A DNA stretch of 39,623 bases from Pseudomonadota bacterium (GCA_020161545.1 JAIUNT010000010.1:1-39623), one strand, 5' to 3'; positions 7,068 through 16,411 are shown, counted from the first letter of the stretch. The notes: generated from the letters alone by a model not told the origin. Numbers and translations are program-made.

Positions 7068-8867
7068 ATGAAGCGCGCTTTGAAATTTGCCTGGTTTTTT
7101 GGGGTTCTGAGTATGGCAACTGTGGGACAAGCGAGCCCCCAAACCGCCATCTCCATGCACGGGGATATCGCACACACAGTGACCTCACCTTTTCCCTACG
7201 TGAATCCGAACGCGCCCAAGGGTGGCGACATTCACCTGGGTGTTGTGGGAACTTTTGACAGTCTCAATCCCTTCATGACCAAGGGCACCTCACCCGCAGG
7301 CCTAAGTGTCTACTCCGAAACCCTTGTGTTTGAGCGCCTTATGCTGCGCTCCAGTGACGAGCCTTTCACCCTTTACGCGAACCTGGCCCAAAAGGTTGAG
7401 GTCGCACCTGACTATTCCTGGGTCACATTTTACATCAACCCGCGCGCCAAGTGGTCCGACGGCAAACCTGTGACGCCCCAGGACGTCATGTTCTCCTTTG
7501 AGACCCTGCGTGACAAAGGCATGCCCAACATGCGCCTCTATTATGGCCGCGTGGAAAAAGCGACCATCAAAGGAAACGCCATTACCTTTGTGTTTAAAAA
7601 GGATCCTGAAAAAGGATATGAGGCGGAACAGCCCATGCTCATGGCCCTCATGAGCGTGCTACCAAAGCACTATTACGAAGGTAAAGATTTTGAAAAACTT
7701 GGCCTTCTCAAGCCCCTTGGCAGCGGACCTTATGTGGTCAAATCCGTGGAGCCAGGCAGGCGCATCGTGTACGCACGTAATCCCAATTTCTGGGGGAAAG
7801 ATGAGCCTCTTAATCAGGGTCGCTTTAACTTTGACCAGGTGATTTTCGATTATTACAGGGACGCAAAGGTCGCCTTTGAAGCCTTTAAGGCCGGGGCGTA
7901 CGACTTCTACGCCGACGCAGATCCCGTCCACTGGCAAAACGCCTATGACTTTAAAGCCGCCAAAGATGGGCGTGTCCTTCGCCAGTTGTGGCACCACAAG
8001 AACCCTGTGGGCGCTAAGGCCTTCGTCTTTAACACAAGAAAACCCCTCTTCAAGGACCCCTTGGTGCGGCGCGCCCTCATTGAGGCCTTTGACTTTGAGA
8101 CCTTTAACCGCACGGTGATGGGGGGCGAGTTCACGCGCACGAAAAGCTTCTTCCCCAATACGGAGCTTGCATCCCAGGCGACCCCTGAAGGAAAAGAGCG
8201 CGCCCTTCTTTTTAGCGCCGGACCGCTGCCTAAGAACCTGTTTGAGGAGCCCTATCCTCTGCCTGGCACCGATGGCCTTGGCAAAGACCGCACACAGCTC
8301 AAAAAAGCAGCCGCTCTTTTGCAGCAGGCTGGCTGGCGCCTTCAAGGTGGCAAACTTGTGAACGCAAAGACAAAGGAGCCCTTCGTCTTTGAGCTCCTTC
8401 TCTACAGCCCTGAGGATCAAAAGCTCGCCCTTCACTTTGCCAAGTCTTTGAAGTTCCTGGGCATTGAAATGAAGGTGCGCGTGTCAGATCCCACCCAGTA
8501 TGAGGCCAGACGCCTCAAGTTTGACTACGACATGATCATTAACACCTGGGGGCATTCTTTGTCTCCCGGCAACGAACAAAAGCACTACTGGACGACGCGC
8601 GCCGCCAAAGAGGAAGGCTCACGCAACTATCCCGGCATTGAAAGCCCGGCCGTTGACGCCCTGTGCGACGCACTGTGCGCAGCCAAAACACGCGAAGACC
8701 TCGTCATTGCCACACGCGCCCTGGACCGGGCGCTCTTGTGGACCGACAGCGTGATCCCTCTCTACTATAGTGCAAAGACACGCTTGGCATATTGGGACAA
8801 GTTCGGTTATCCTAAGTATAACCCGCGGGTGGGCGTGTCGCTGACCACCTGGTGGCGTAGTCAATAA
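7068..8867 (+). CDS. yejA: Family 5 extracellular solute-binding protein, YejA-like
   Basis: YejA is the periplasmic binding protein of the YejABEF peptide (microcin C) importer. The 599-residue protein has a signal peptide (residues about 1-22, ending VGQAS) and the YejA hallmark ISMHGDIAH...YVNPNAPKGG followed by GTFDSLNPFMTKG. The SBP_bac_5 features WVTFYINPRAKWSDGKPVT and LGSGPYVVKSVEPGR follow. Length is normal. No yejB, yejE or yejF permease/ATPase genes are nearby; the next genes encode cytochrome oxidase functions. No clear Shine-Dalgarno precedes the ATG at 7068, but this start supplies the signal peptide. It probably scavenges oligopeptides. Confidence 0.88.
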   Translation: MKRALKFAWFFGVLSMATVGQASPQTAISMHGDIAHTVTSPFPYVNPNAPKGGDIHLGVVGTFDSLNPFMTKGTSPAGLSVYSETLVFERLMLRSSDEPFTLYANLAQKVEVAPDYSWVTFYINPRAKWSDGKPVTPQDVMFSFETLRDKGMPNMRLYYGRVEKATIKGNAITFVFKKDPEKGYEAEQPMLMALMSVLPKHYYEGKDFEKLGLLKPLGSGPYVVKSVEPGRRIVYARNPNFWGKDEPLNQGRFNFDQVIFDYYRDAKVAFEAFKAGAYDFYADADPVHWQNAYDFKAAKDGRVLRQLWHHKNPVGAKAFVFNTRKPLFKDPLVRRALIEAFDFETFNRTVMGGEFTRTKSFFPNTELASQATPEGKERALLFSAGPLPKNLFEEPYPLPGTDGLGKDRTQLKKAAALLQQAGWRLQGGKLVNAKTKEPFVFELLLYSPEDQKLALHFAKSLKFLGIEMKVRVSDPTQYEARRLKFDYDMIINTWGHSLSPGNEQKHYWTTRAAKEEGSRNYPGIESPAVDALCDALCAAKTREDLVIATRALDRALLWTDSVIPLYYSAKTRLAYWDKFGYPKYNPRVGVSLTTWWRSQ

Positions 8868-8888
8868 CGAATAAGCGAGGGAGCCGTC

Positions 8889-9677
8889 ATGTCGAGCGCG
8901 AAAAAACACCCTTACCACCTGGTTCAGCCCAGTCCATGGCCTGTCGTTGGTGCCCTGTCCTTGTTTGTGCTGGCCATCGGGGCAATCCTGGCCATGCACC
9001 ACCAGAGCTCCATCGTGTTCTTTATCGGCATTGCCATGTTGCTCTTTACCATGGTGGCATGGTGGCGCGATGTGATCCGTGAAGCCAAATCCGAGCACAA
9101 TGACGTGGTGCGCCACGGTTTTCGCTTAGGGATGGCGCTTTTTATCTTGTCGGAAGTCGCGTTCTTTGCGGCCTTTTTCTGGGCCTACTTCGACGCCGCT
9201 CTCATTCCAAAAGAGGTCAACGGGATGGTGTGGCCCCCTAAATCCATCCATACGCTAGATCCTTTTGATTTGCCTTACTTGAATACGCTTCTCCTTCTTT
9301 TGTCAGGCACAACGGTGACCTGGGCCCACCACGCCATTTCAGAAGGCAAAATCCAGGACATGATGCGCCAGACAGCCCTCACCATTGCCTTGGGTGTTGT
9401 CTTCCTCATGGTGCAGGCGTACGAGTACCACCACGCAAGTTTTGCCTTTAAGGGCGGCATCTATCCTTCTGTCTTTTACATGGCAACGGGTTTTCACGGG
9501 TTCCACGTGTTTGTGGGCGTGCTCTTTCTGACTGTTTCTTGGTTCCGGGCGCGCGCGGGGCATTTCACGGCTAAGGATCATTTTGGCTTTGAAGGGGCCG
9601 CGTGGTACTGGCACTTTGTGGACGTTGTGTGGCTCTTCTTGTTTGTCAGCATTTACTGGTGGGGCTCAGGGTCTTGA
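8889..9677 (+). CDS. coxC: Cytochrome c oxidase subunit III
   Basis: Subunit III of the aa3-type haem-copper oxidase stabilises subunit I and helps proton uptake. The 262-residue product has seven hydrophobic segments, the N-terminal family start HPYHLVQPSPWPVVGA, and the signatures EVAFFAAFFWAYFDAAL and TGFHGFHVFVGVLFL, ending AWYWHFVDVVWLFLFVSIYWWG. It is separated by about 24 kb from coxB/coxA and lies on the other strand, whereas many alphaproteobacteria keep it directly downstream of ctaG. The DUF983 gene often found after coxC is absent; SURF1 starts inside the coxC stop codon (TGATG), so the two are translationally coupled. Confidence 0.97.
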   Translation: MSSAKKHPYHLVQPSPWPVVGALSLFVLAIGAILAMHHQSSIVFFIGIAMLLFTMVAWWRDVIREAKSEHNDVVRHGFRLGMALFILSEVAFFAAFFWAYFDAALIPKEVNGMVWPPKSIHTLDPFDLPYLNTLLLLLSGTTVTWAHHAISEGKIQDMMRQTALTIALGVVFLMVQAYEYHHASFAFKGGIYPSVFYMATGFHGFHVFVGVLFLTVSWFRARAGHFTAKDHFGFEGAAWYWHFVDVVWLFLFVSIYWWGSGS

Positions 9678-10408
9678 TGACACCTTCCCCCGCCCGGGCC
9701 TGGATTCTTTCCTGGCCTACCTTATTCGCGTTTCTTGGATTTTGCCTCCTTGTAACCCTTGGTACCTGGCAATTGCAGCGCCTTGCATGGAAAGAGGGCC
9801 TCATCCAGGAGCTGAGCGACAAACAAAATCAGCCCCCCCTCTCGGTCCAGGATTTGGAAAAGTGCCGCCAGAACGTGACTAGCTGCCTTTACCGTAAAGT
9901 CCGCTTAGAAGGCACGTACGCACACAGTGAAGAGGCTCATCTTTACGGACGCACCTATGCTGGCAAACCCGTGACCTATGTGGTTACACCCCTTATCCTT
10001 TCTTCCGGCGAGCGCGTCCTTGTTGACCGCGGATGGATGCCGGAGAATGTGGACCAGACGAGCCTCAAGCGCGACCCAGGGCCAGTGACCTTTGTCGGGT
10101 ACATTCGCGACGCGTCTTCGCGCAATAGTTTCACACCCGCCAACTTGTACGAAAAAAAACGTCTCTTTAGTATTGAGCCTGGCGAGTGGGCAAAAGCGTT
10201 TAAAGATGAGAGTCTCTTTCCTTTTTATGTGGTTGCCCAGGAAAAAGACTCCCCAAGCCCCTTCCCCCGACCAGGAGAGCCTTTGAAGGCTGGTTTACGA
10301 AATTTTCACCTCTCCTATGCCATAACGTGGTATGCATTAGCCTTTGCCCTGGTGGTGGTCTACGCGTTTTTTATCGCGAAGCAGACCGCGCGCGGGCGCC
10401 CTTCTTGA
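9677..10408 (+). CDS. SURF1 family cytochrome oxidase biogenesis protein
   Basis: SURF1 proteins help insert haem a into subunit I of cytochrome oxidase. The protein has an N-terminal membrane helix with the family motif LGTWQLQRLAWKEGLI, the central signatures VLVDRGWMPEN and GYIRDAS, and a second helix at the C-terminus (NFHLSYAITWYALAFALV). The frame opens 75 bp upstream, but the ATG at 9677, overlapping the coxC stop, gives a standard 243-residue SURF1 with the correct N-terminus. The context with coxC supports the role. Topology is two transmembrane helices flanking a periplasmic domain. Confidence 0.93.
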   Translation: MTPSPARAWILSWPTLFAFLGFCLLVTLGTWQLQRLAWKEGLIQELSDKQNQPPLSVQDLEKCRQNVTSCLYRKVRLEGTYAHSEEAHLYGRTYAGKPVTYVVTPLILSSGERVLVDRGWMPENVDQTSLKRDPGPVTFVGYIRDASSRNSFTPANLYEKKRLFSIEPGEWAKAFKDESLFPFYVVAQEKDSPSPFPRPGEPLKAGLRNFHLSYAITWYALAFALVVVYAFFIAKQTARGRPS

Positions 10409-10418
10409 AAGACACAAA

Positions 10419-11663
10419 ATGACAACACGCATTACGACTCTGTCCAGTGGACTTCGTGTGGTAACGGACCAAATTGATACGGTTGAAACTGCCGCCGTTG
10501 GCATGTGGGTGGGCGTAGGCGCGCGCCATGAAGCGCCCCATGAGGCAGGCGTGTCTCACTTTCTTGAACACATGGCTTTTAAAGGCACCGCCAACCGCAG
10601 CGCCCAAGATATTGCCGAGACCATTGAAGGGGTTGGGGGGCACCTCAATGCCTACACCTCCCGGGAGACAACGTGCTATTACGCCCGGGTTTTGGGTGAT
10701 GACGTTCCCCTGGCCGTGGACCTCCTGTCTGATATTTTGCAGTTTTCTACGTTCCGTGAGGAAGAGCTCGTCAAAGAGCGTGACGTGATCCTCCAGGAAA
10801 TTGGAGAGGCCCTTGATAACCCGGACGATATTGTCTTTGACCAGCTTCAGCGCACGGCCTACGCAAACCAGGCGCTGGGTGCCTCTATTTTAGGCACCAC
10901 TGAAAGTGTGTCCACCATGGCGCGCGCGACCCTCCAAGCCTATCAAGACGCCCACTACAAAGCCCCCTCCATGGTGCTGGCGGCAGCCGGTAAGGTGCGC
11001 CATGAGGCCCTTGTGGCCTTGGTGGAGGAAAAATTCCAACATCTGTCCTCAAGCCTTGATGCTTCATTTGAAAAGGCGACCTTTTCTGGAGGCGCATTGC
11101 ACCTCCACCGGCCTCTTGAGCAAGTCCACCTTATGGTCGGCTATGAGGGACTGCGCCTTGGTCACCCGCGCTTTTATACCCAAAGTGTCCTAGCAGCCGT
11201 TTTGGGCGGTGGCATGTCCTCGCGCCTCTTCCAAGAAATTCGTGAAAAGCGAGCCCTGGCCTACAGCGTTTACGGCTTCACAACCGCATACTCCGACGCA
11301 GGGCTGATGGGATTTTCCATGGGAACGAGCGAAAAATCTGTCCAGAACGCCCTCGACGTTTTAAGAGATGAGCTGAACAAGGTACATGCAAGTCTCCAAC
11401 CCCGTGAGATTGCCCGCGTGAAGGCCCAGCTTAAGGCGAGCCTCATGATGGCCCTGGAGAGCACTTCATCGCGCTGCGAGCAGCTCGCGCAGCAGCTTCT
11501 CATTTATGGACGTCCTGTCTCGGCGGCGGAGATCATTGACCGCATCGAGTCCGTCACCCTTGAAGACGTGGCGGATCTGGCAAAGGAGATGTTCGCGAAG
11601 GAGGGCGTCATCTCAACGGTCGGCCCACTGAGCACGCCCGTTTCCTTTAAAGACTGCGCATAA
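10419..11663 (+). CDS. M16 family zinc peptidase (mitochondrial processing peptidase-like)
   Basis: This is a 414-residue M16B metallopeptidase of the group that includes mitochondrial MPP-beta and the rickettsial RPP. The inverted zinc motif HFLEH (His47, Glu50, His51) is intact, and the third ligand probably lies in the segment KERDVILQEIGEA about 75 residues on. The C-terminal domain keeps GGGMSSRLFQEIREKRALAYSV, the family's Arg/Tyr substrate-binding region. It has no signal peptide. The frame opens upstream at 10344, but the ATG at 10419 just after SURF1 gives the usual N-terminus (TTRITTLSSGLRVV). It follows SURF1 by 10 bp and is likely in the same operon. Confidence 0.92.
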   Translation: MTTRITTLSSGLRVVTDQIDTVETAAVGMWVGVGARHEAPHEAGVSHFLEHMAFKGTANRSAQDIAETIEGVGGHLNAYTSRETTCYYARVLGDDVPLAVDLLSDILQFSTFREEELVKERDVILQEIGEALDNPDDIVFDQLQRTAYANQALGASILGTTESVSTMARATLQAYQDAHYKAPSMVLAAAGKVRHEALVALVEEKFQHLSSSLDASFEKATFSGGALHLHRPLEQVHLMVGYEGLRLGHPRFYTQSVLAAVLGGGMSSRLFQEIREKRALAYSVYGFTTAYSDAGLMGFSMGTSEKSVQNALDVLRDELNKVHASLQPREIARVKAQLKASLMMALESTSSRCEQLAQQLLIYGRPVSAAEIIDRIESVTLEDVADLAKEMFAKEGVISTVGPLSTPVSFKDCA

Positions 11664-11705
11664 CACCCTGCCGTTTCAGTGCACTGGCTGTGAGGGCGTC
11701 AGCGC

Positions 11706-12440
11706 CTACCAATCCTGGTCAAAGTCCAGAGCACTTTGACCAGCCGCCTCATTTTTGCGGTCAAGGGCGCGTTGGGCTGCCTGATCTTCCTCTGAGCGCG
11801 GCGCAGGTGAGTCACTCAAACCCAGCTCACGCCTTGTTTCAGCTTTTGATTTTTCCCCCTGCACATTAAGCTGGGTGTTATTCTTTGATGCCTCCTCATT
11901 GGCTTTACGCTGGGCCCGCTCGGCCCCGGTTTCTGGAGACAAATCAGGTGTGACCGCCTCCACAGGCGCATGGAAGTCTTTCACAAATGTGCGCACGGCA
12001 GGGGGCGCATCGGAAAACCGAACTGCTTTGCTGCCTGTGCTTGACGCGCTGGCAGAGTTCGTTGCGGGTAAGGTTTGCGTGACAGGCGCCGACGGCTGTG
12101 GGGGACCACTTGGCCCTGGAGTAGGCCTAGGTGAGGAGGACGTGCTCAAGCTCACAGGTGGGACTACAGAAGACGCGGACACCGGACCTGCTTGAGGCGC
12201 GGCGTTGTAGTGACAGACTTCCCCGGTTTGGCCAGATAAGGTCGCCCCCACCCCTTGGCTCTGGACTCTTTGAAGCCCCGCACGTGTACTCTCAACAACA
12301 ATCCAGCCAGGAAATTGCCCACGCAGAAGCTCCCCCAGTTCGGTGCTGGTGTAGGCGCCGAGACACTGGGCGCCCATGGCAGGTCCATGGATGGTGACTG
12401 TTAGGAGGAGAGAAAACAAAAGGACGCGCTTGTTCATCAT
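11706..12440 (-). CDS. Secreted Pro/Ser-rich protein, unknown
   Basis: The 244-residue product starts at the double ATG (12440/12437), giving a signal peptide (MMNKRVLLFSLLLTVTIHG ending AMGA). The open frame runs further upstream into the deaminase gene, but that part is antisense-like in composition and is rejected. A small N-terminal domain with two Cys (QCLGAYTSTELGELLRGQFPG, EVCHYNA) is followed by a long Pro/Ser/Thr-rich linker (about residues 75-140) and a charged helical tail rich in Ala, Glu and Arg that ends DFDQDW. I recognise no family. It lies 52 bp downstream of the deaminase gene on the same strand, so co-transcription is possible, although one protein is exported and the other cytosolic. 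Confidence 0.65.
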   Translation of the reverse strand: MMNKRVLLFSLLLTVTIHGPAMGAQCLGAYTSTELGELLRGQFPGWIVVESTRAGLQRVQSQGVGATLSGQTGEVCHYNAAPQAGPVSASSVVPPVSLSTSSSPRPTPGPSGPPQPSAPVTQTLPATNSASASSTGSKAVRFSDAPPAVRTFVKDFHAPVEAVTPDLSPETGAERAQRKANEEASKNNTQLNVQGEKSKAETRRELGLSDSPAPRSEEDQAAQRALDRKNEAAGQSALDFDQDW

Positions 12441-12492
12441 ATAAGCCCTATGAGGTACCAGGAACATTGTAACGAAAAAAACTTTCGACTTT

Positions 12493-13593
12493 CTAAACGA
12501 GGCGCAACTTTGGCTGCCACTGTGCTTGTGCGCCCAGGCCGTCTTCGCGCTGTGGTGCTTCAAACAGGGCGTACCGCTTTGGCGCAACGCCCGTGAACTG
12601 TTCAAGGAGCACACGGGTATCTTGGGAATTCTCCCGCACGCATGTGACGCTGTCCCCAAACATCTCAAGGGCACGGCTTTTGGAAAAGGGGTCAAGATAG
12701 ATCACGCGGGTAAGGCCCGCCCCCACAAGGTGTTTGGTGCAGTTGTGGCAGGGAAAGGTTGTCGTATATAGCGTTGCCCCTGTCAGGGAATGCCCGAGCG
12801 TCAGAGCCGCAATAAGCGCGCTCATCTCCGCGTGGATGTTGCGCGCGTACTCTAAAATATCCATGAAAGACGTGTTGGCCTTGAGGGATAAAAGAAGCGC
12901 GTCAAAGTCCTCATGGGTCAGACGCGCCGGCAGTGTCACGCCCTCAAGGCTGCCCAGATACCCCAGAAGCTCCAAAAGCATCTCTCGCTTCATCTTCATG
13001 CTGGGATTTTTCTTCTCCACCCAATCCCGGTGGTCTTGCCCTTTGGCCACTTGATTGTGGTAATGCCCGCCCCCTGCCATGGGTACCTCGTTATAGCCCG
13101 TTGAGAGAATGTATCCCGATGGAGACACGATGCTCGCCCCCACTTGGCGGGACGCGTCCGAGGAGGCAAGACGTGCCACAAAGGCCTGCATCATAGCTGT
13201 TTCTGCGCGGTCGGGCGGAATCCATGGGTGATTGTAGACAAGGGATAAAAAGCGCCGCAGGTGACGCTTCGCCTCCAGGGGTTTTTTTGCGTCGATCAAA
13301 AGATCAGCGTCAAAGAAGTTGCAGGCTGACTGGGTGGGGGAGCCCTGGTAAGTCATGGCCACCACAACCACCGGCCCCTCAAAAACTGTACGCGCCCGCG
13401 CAATATCGTGTCTTGCTGCCACACGGGTCACAACAAACGCGCCTGCTTCAGCGCCCAGTTTCTCCGGCTCATGGATCAGGAAGCAGGGACGGGAAATTTC
13501 CCCAAAAAAGCTTTGTGCCTCCTCCACAAGAAAGGAAGGCACCTCGGCGGCAGAGCCCGTAAACATCAGACACAAGGAAGGCACAACACACAC
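12493..13593 (-). CDS. Anti-phage dCTP/dCMP deaminase homologue (AvcD/DCD-like)
   Basis: In this family, a P-loop-like N-terminal region joined to a cytidine deaminase domain deaminates dCTP/dCMP on phage infection and starves the phage of dCTP; in Vibrio the enzyme is restrained by an upstream RNA, AvcI. The deaminase zinc site is intact: HAE at residues 254-256 and PCHNC with Cys282 and Cys285. Further family segments are ASSDASRQVGASIVSP (first residues approximate), YNEVPMAGGGHY, DHRDW and a terminal FTGVAPKRYALF. The product has 366 residues, shorter than the roughly 500 typical of AvcD; the N-terminal nucleotide-binding part is shortened and lacks a canonical GxxxxGK[ST]. The start is GTG at 13593, with GTG at 13584 an alternative better spaced from AGGA. 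The family call is strong; defence function is inferred. Confidence 0.85.
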   Translation of the reverse strand: MCVVPSLCLMFTGSAAEVPSFLVEEAQSFFGEISRPCFLIHEPEKLGAEAGAFVVTRVAARHDIARARTVFEGPVVVVAMTYQGSPTQSACNFFDADLLIDAKKPLEAKRHLRRFLSLVYNHPWIPPDRAETAMMQAFVARLASSDASRQVGASIVSPSGYILSTGYNEVPMAGGGHYHNQVAKGQDHRDWVEKKNPSMKMKREMLLELLGYLGSLEGVTLPARLTHEDFDALLLSLKANTSFMDILEYARNIHAEMSALIAALTLGHSLTGATLYTTTFPCHNCTKHLVGAGLTRVIYLDPFSKSRALEMFGDSVTCVRENSQDTRVLLEQFTGVAPKRYALFEAPQREDGLGAQAQWQPKLRLV

Positions 13594-13819
13594 TGTCCTA
13601 CGAAACGAACTCTGCCTATTTGTTAATCTATCTTAATAAGATTAATTTTAGGTAAATTTAACACGTGTATCGCTAGAACAATTTATTTAATAGCGGACAA
13701 GCATTTTAAATCAGGGCAAGGAAGGTGAGGGCAGGGCGCGCGGAGCTTATATAGAAATAAGTGAGCACGCCTTGATCCCGAAGGCTGACGCGGTCATCAT
13801 TTAAAAGGGTGGGCGCTAT
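13594..13819 (-). other. AT-rich intergenic region upstream of the deaminase gene
   Basis: This 226-bp gap holds the deaminase promoter. It is AT-rich between about 13610 and 13720 and contains a 7-bp inverted repeat (TTAATCT at 13623-13629 and AGATTAA at 13639-13645) around a 13-bp palindrome (13630-13642). No protein-coding frame is convincing. In Vibrio avcID the inhibitory AvcI RNA lies directly upstream of avcD, so a small RNA here is possible, but the sequence alone does not show one. Confidence 0.4.
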
Positions 13820-13855
13820 AAAAAAGGGTGCCCTTTTGAAGGGGCACCCTTTTTT
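13820..13855 (-). terminator. Strong bidirectional Rho-independent terminator downstream of hppA
   Basis: A perfect 14-bp stem (13820-13833 against 13842-13855) with core GGGTGCCC/GGGCACCC, an 8-nt loop, and A6 and T6 flanks works on either strand. It begins 18 bp beyond the hppA stop on the minus strand and insulates hppA from the deaminase gene. Confidence 0.92.
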
Positions 13856-13873
13856 GATTACAAGACCTTCTTC

Positions 13874-15955
13874 TTAGAAGAAGTGTGCCAGTGTTGCCAA
13901 AAGCAGCAATGCCACAATGTTAATGATCTTGATCATTGGGTTGATGGCTGGACCAGCGGTGTCCTTATAAGGATCACCCACGGTGTCACCGGTCACGGAC
14001 GCTTTGTGGGCGTCTGATCCCTTACCACCATGCACACCGTCCTCGATATACTTCTTGGCGTTATCCCACGCACCACCACCGGAGGTCATGGAAATGGCCA
14101 CGAAAAGGCCCGTTACAATGGTACCAAGAAGCATGGCGCCCAGTGTCGTGAAGGCTGCTTCCATGCCAGCAATGGCACGAATGACTGCCCAACACACAAC
14201 GGGTGCTAAGACAGGCAAGAGAGAAGGCAAGATCATCTCACGAATGGCCGAGCGTGTGAGCAAATCCACCGCGCGAGAATAGTCAGGCTTTGCTTGTCCT
14301 GTCATAATTCCTGGGATTTCCTTGAACTGACGGCGCACTTCCACAACCACTTCACCGCCCGCGCGTCCCACGGCCATCATGCCCATGGCACCAAAGAGGT
14401 ACGGCAGGAGACCACCCACAAAAAGACCAATTACAACGTATGGATCTTGGAGTTGGAAGGTGGCGTTCACACTTGGGAAATAGTGCTTCAGATCCTGAGT
14501 GTAAGCTGCAAAAAGCACAAGCGCCGCAAGGGCCGCAGACCCAATCGCGTAACCCTTGGTCACAGCCTTTGTGGTGTTCCCAACGGCGTCAAGGGCGTCG
14601 GTCACTTCACGCACACTTGATGGCAGCTCAGACATCTCAGCAATACCACCCGCGTTGTCGGTGATAGGCCCGTAGGCGTCAAGGGCAACGATCATACCTG
14701 CCAAAGACAGCATAGCCGTTGCGGCAATGGACACACCGAGGATCCCAGCTTGCAAGAAGGCGGCCAAAATACCTGCGCAAATCACAAGTACTGGAAGAGC
14801 GCACGCCTCCATGGACACAGCCAACCCTTGAATGATGTTGGTGGCATGACCTGTGACGGACGCCGCCGCGACGCTACGCACGGGGCGGAACTTGGTGGAG
14901 GTGTAATATTCCGTCACCCACACCATCAGGCCCGTCACAACGAAGCCAATGGCCACACACATCAACAGATTGTGGGAGGTCACGGTCGCACCCGCAACGT
15001 CAAAGGATTCTGTTCCTTCAAACAGATGCCCCGTCAGGAAGTAAATCATGACAGCGGAGAATAGACCACATGCAATGAGCCCCTTATAGAGCGCTTGCAT
15101 GATGTCTTGCTTGGCGCCAAGCTTCACGAAAAATGTGCCCAAGACGGATCCGATGATACACACGGCGCCAATGGCCAAGGGGTACATCATGAGGGCCTCA
15201 CGCGCCGCGCCCACCGTAAAGATGGAGGCCAGGAGCATGGTTGCCACAAGGGTCACCACGTAGGTCTCAAAAAGGTCCGCAGCCATACCAGCGCAGTCGC
15301 CCACGTTGTCGCCCACGTTATCGGCAATCACCGCTGGGTTACGGGGGTCATCCTCAGGAATGCCGGCCTCAATCTTGCCCACCAGATCCGCACCTACGTC
15401 GGCGCCCTTGGTGAAGATACCGCCACCCAGACGCGCGAAGATGGAAATCAGGGACGCACCAAAGCCCAAGGACACGAGAGCCTCTAGAAGTACGCGCTCA
15501 TCAAGGCCGAGGCTCTTGAGGTAGAAATAATAAAGGCTCACACCTAAAAGGCCAAGACCGACCACCAAAAGGCCTGTAATGGCGCCGCCCTTGAAAGCGA
15601 TATCTAGGGCTTGGGCCATGCCAGAACGTGCAGCTTCAGCTGTGCGCACATTGGCACGCACGGACACGTTCATGCCGATATAACCCGTCAGCCCCGACAA
15701 AAACGCACCCAGCACAAAGCCAACGGTGGCATAGTGTCCAAGCAAAAAGTAAAGGGCCAGTGCCACACCCACACCCACAAAGGTAATGGTCTTGTATTGT
15801 CTGTTGAGATACGCCTTCGCACCCACCTGAATGGCGGAGGCAATTTCTTGCATACGCTCGTTTCCAGCCGGCGCGCCCAGTACCGATCGCCCGGCAATCA
15901 AACCATAGAGAAGCGCCAAAAGCGCACACCCTATGATGAACATATTTTCCATCAT
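13874..15955 (-). CDS. hppA: Membrane-bound proton-translocating pyrophosphatase, K+-independent type
   Basis: The enzyme couples PPi hydrolysis to proton pumping across the inner membrane. The 693-residue protein has about 16 hydrophobic segments and the catalytic loops [20 protein letters not shown] and [20 protein letters not shown], plus a C-terminal loop with [18 protein letters not shown]. In GNTTKA the Lys (residue about 463, codon 14567-14569) marks the K+-independent class; K+-dependent enzymes have Ala there. The open frame extends to 15994, but the double ATG at 15955/15952 is preceded by GAGGA and gives the normal N-terminus. It is monocistronic, with a strong terminator behind. 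PPi from biosynthesis could thus support the membrane potential of a host-dependent cell. Confidence 0.96.
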   Translation of the reverse strand: MMENMFIIGCALLALLYGLIAGRSVLGAPAGNERMQEIASAIQVGAKAYLNRQYKTITFVGVGVALALYFLLGHYATVGFVLGAFLSGLTGYIGMNVSVRANVRTAEAARSGMAQALDIAFKGGAITGLLVVGLGLLGVSLYYFYLKSLGLDERVLLEALVSLGFGASLISIFARLGGGIFTKGADVGADLVGKIEAGIPEDDPRNPAVIADNVGDNVGDCAGMAADLFETYVVTLVATMLLASIFTVGAAREALMMYPLAIGAVCIIGSVLGTFFVKLGAKQDIMQALYKGLIACGLFSAVMIYFLTGHLFEGTESFDVAGATVTSHNLLMCVAIGFVVTGLMVWVTEYYTSTKFRPVRSVAAASVTGHATNIIQGLAVSMEACALPVLVICAGILAAFLQAGILGVSIAATAMLSLAGMIVALDAYGPITDNAGGIAEMSELPSSVREVTDALDAVGNTTKAVTKGYAIGSAALAALVLFAAYTQDLKHYFPSVNATFQLQDPYVVIGLFVGGLLPYLFGAMGMMAVGRAGGEVVVEVRRQFKEIPGIMTGQAKPDYSRAVDLLTRSAIREMILPSLLPVLAPVVCWAVIRAIAGMEAAFTTLGAMLLGTIVTGLFVAISMTSGGGAWDNAKKYIEDGVHGGKGSDAHKASVTGDTVGDPYKDTAGPAINPMIKIINIVALLLLATLAHFF

Positions 15956-16411
15956 ATTGTCCTCATTTGTGATCCCATGGGCCCTGACACACAAGGCCCT
16001 CCTCAGGGCAAAAAGGTGCCAGAAGGCGGCTCAACATGCAACATTTTAATTAAAATGCAAGAAGACTTTGAGACAAATGCGTGTTTTTTGTCCGCCCCGT
16101 ATGACCATTGGAAAAGCGGGCAAGGTGGTGCACGACCTGACCGCCCAAAGACATCTTCCTGTGGACGAATCATATGTGCACGTCAGAAGATATTTTATTA
16201 GGACATAGAGAGCACGCACACAGTCAACAACAAGAGAAGCTCAGCACCTTTTACCCACGCCCTATCTCATCAGGCAAGCATGTATACGCACGGGGGGGCG
16301 TGCAACGAAAGCGTTTTTTACATTTTTTGCCGCCCCTTTCAGAACGATTTTTGCTGAAAACTTGGCAGATCCGGCCAATATTAATGAGATATTTGCCTAT
16401 TTTTATCCATA
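15956..16411. other. Intergenic region between divergent hppA and effector-like gene
   Basis: No credible gene lies here; an 84-codon frame at 16174-16428 lacks a ribosome binding site and family features. The region contains a 16-bp perfect palindrome (16042-16057, CATTTTAATTAAAATG) upstream of hppA, and a small GC-rich hairpin (GCACG at 16288-16292 with CGTGC at 16299-16303) followed by AACGAAAGCGTT and a T-run on the plus strand. The part from about 16300 is markedly AT-rich and leads into the promoter of the next gene. Confidence 0.5.

Noticed and set aside
8619..9116. Long antisense ORFs over yejA/coxC and other housekeeping genes
   Set aside because: They are shadows of strongly conserved genes on the opposite strand and show no family features.
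12441..12695. Upstream extension of the Pro/Ser-rich secreted protein into the deaminase gene
   Set aside because: The extension lies in another frame of the deaminase coding sequence and would bury a clear signal peptide at the double ATG.
16288..16318. Hairpin plus T-run on the plus strand, possible small-RNA terminator
   Set aside because: The stem is only 5 bp and no promoter or conserved RNA upstream could be supported.
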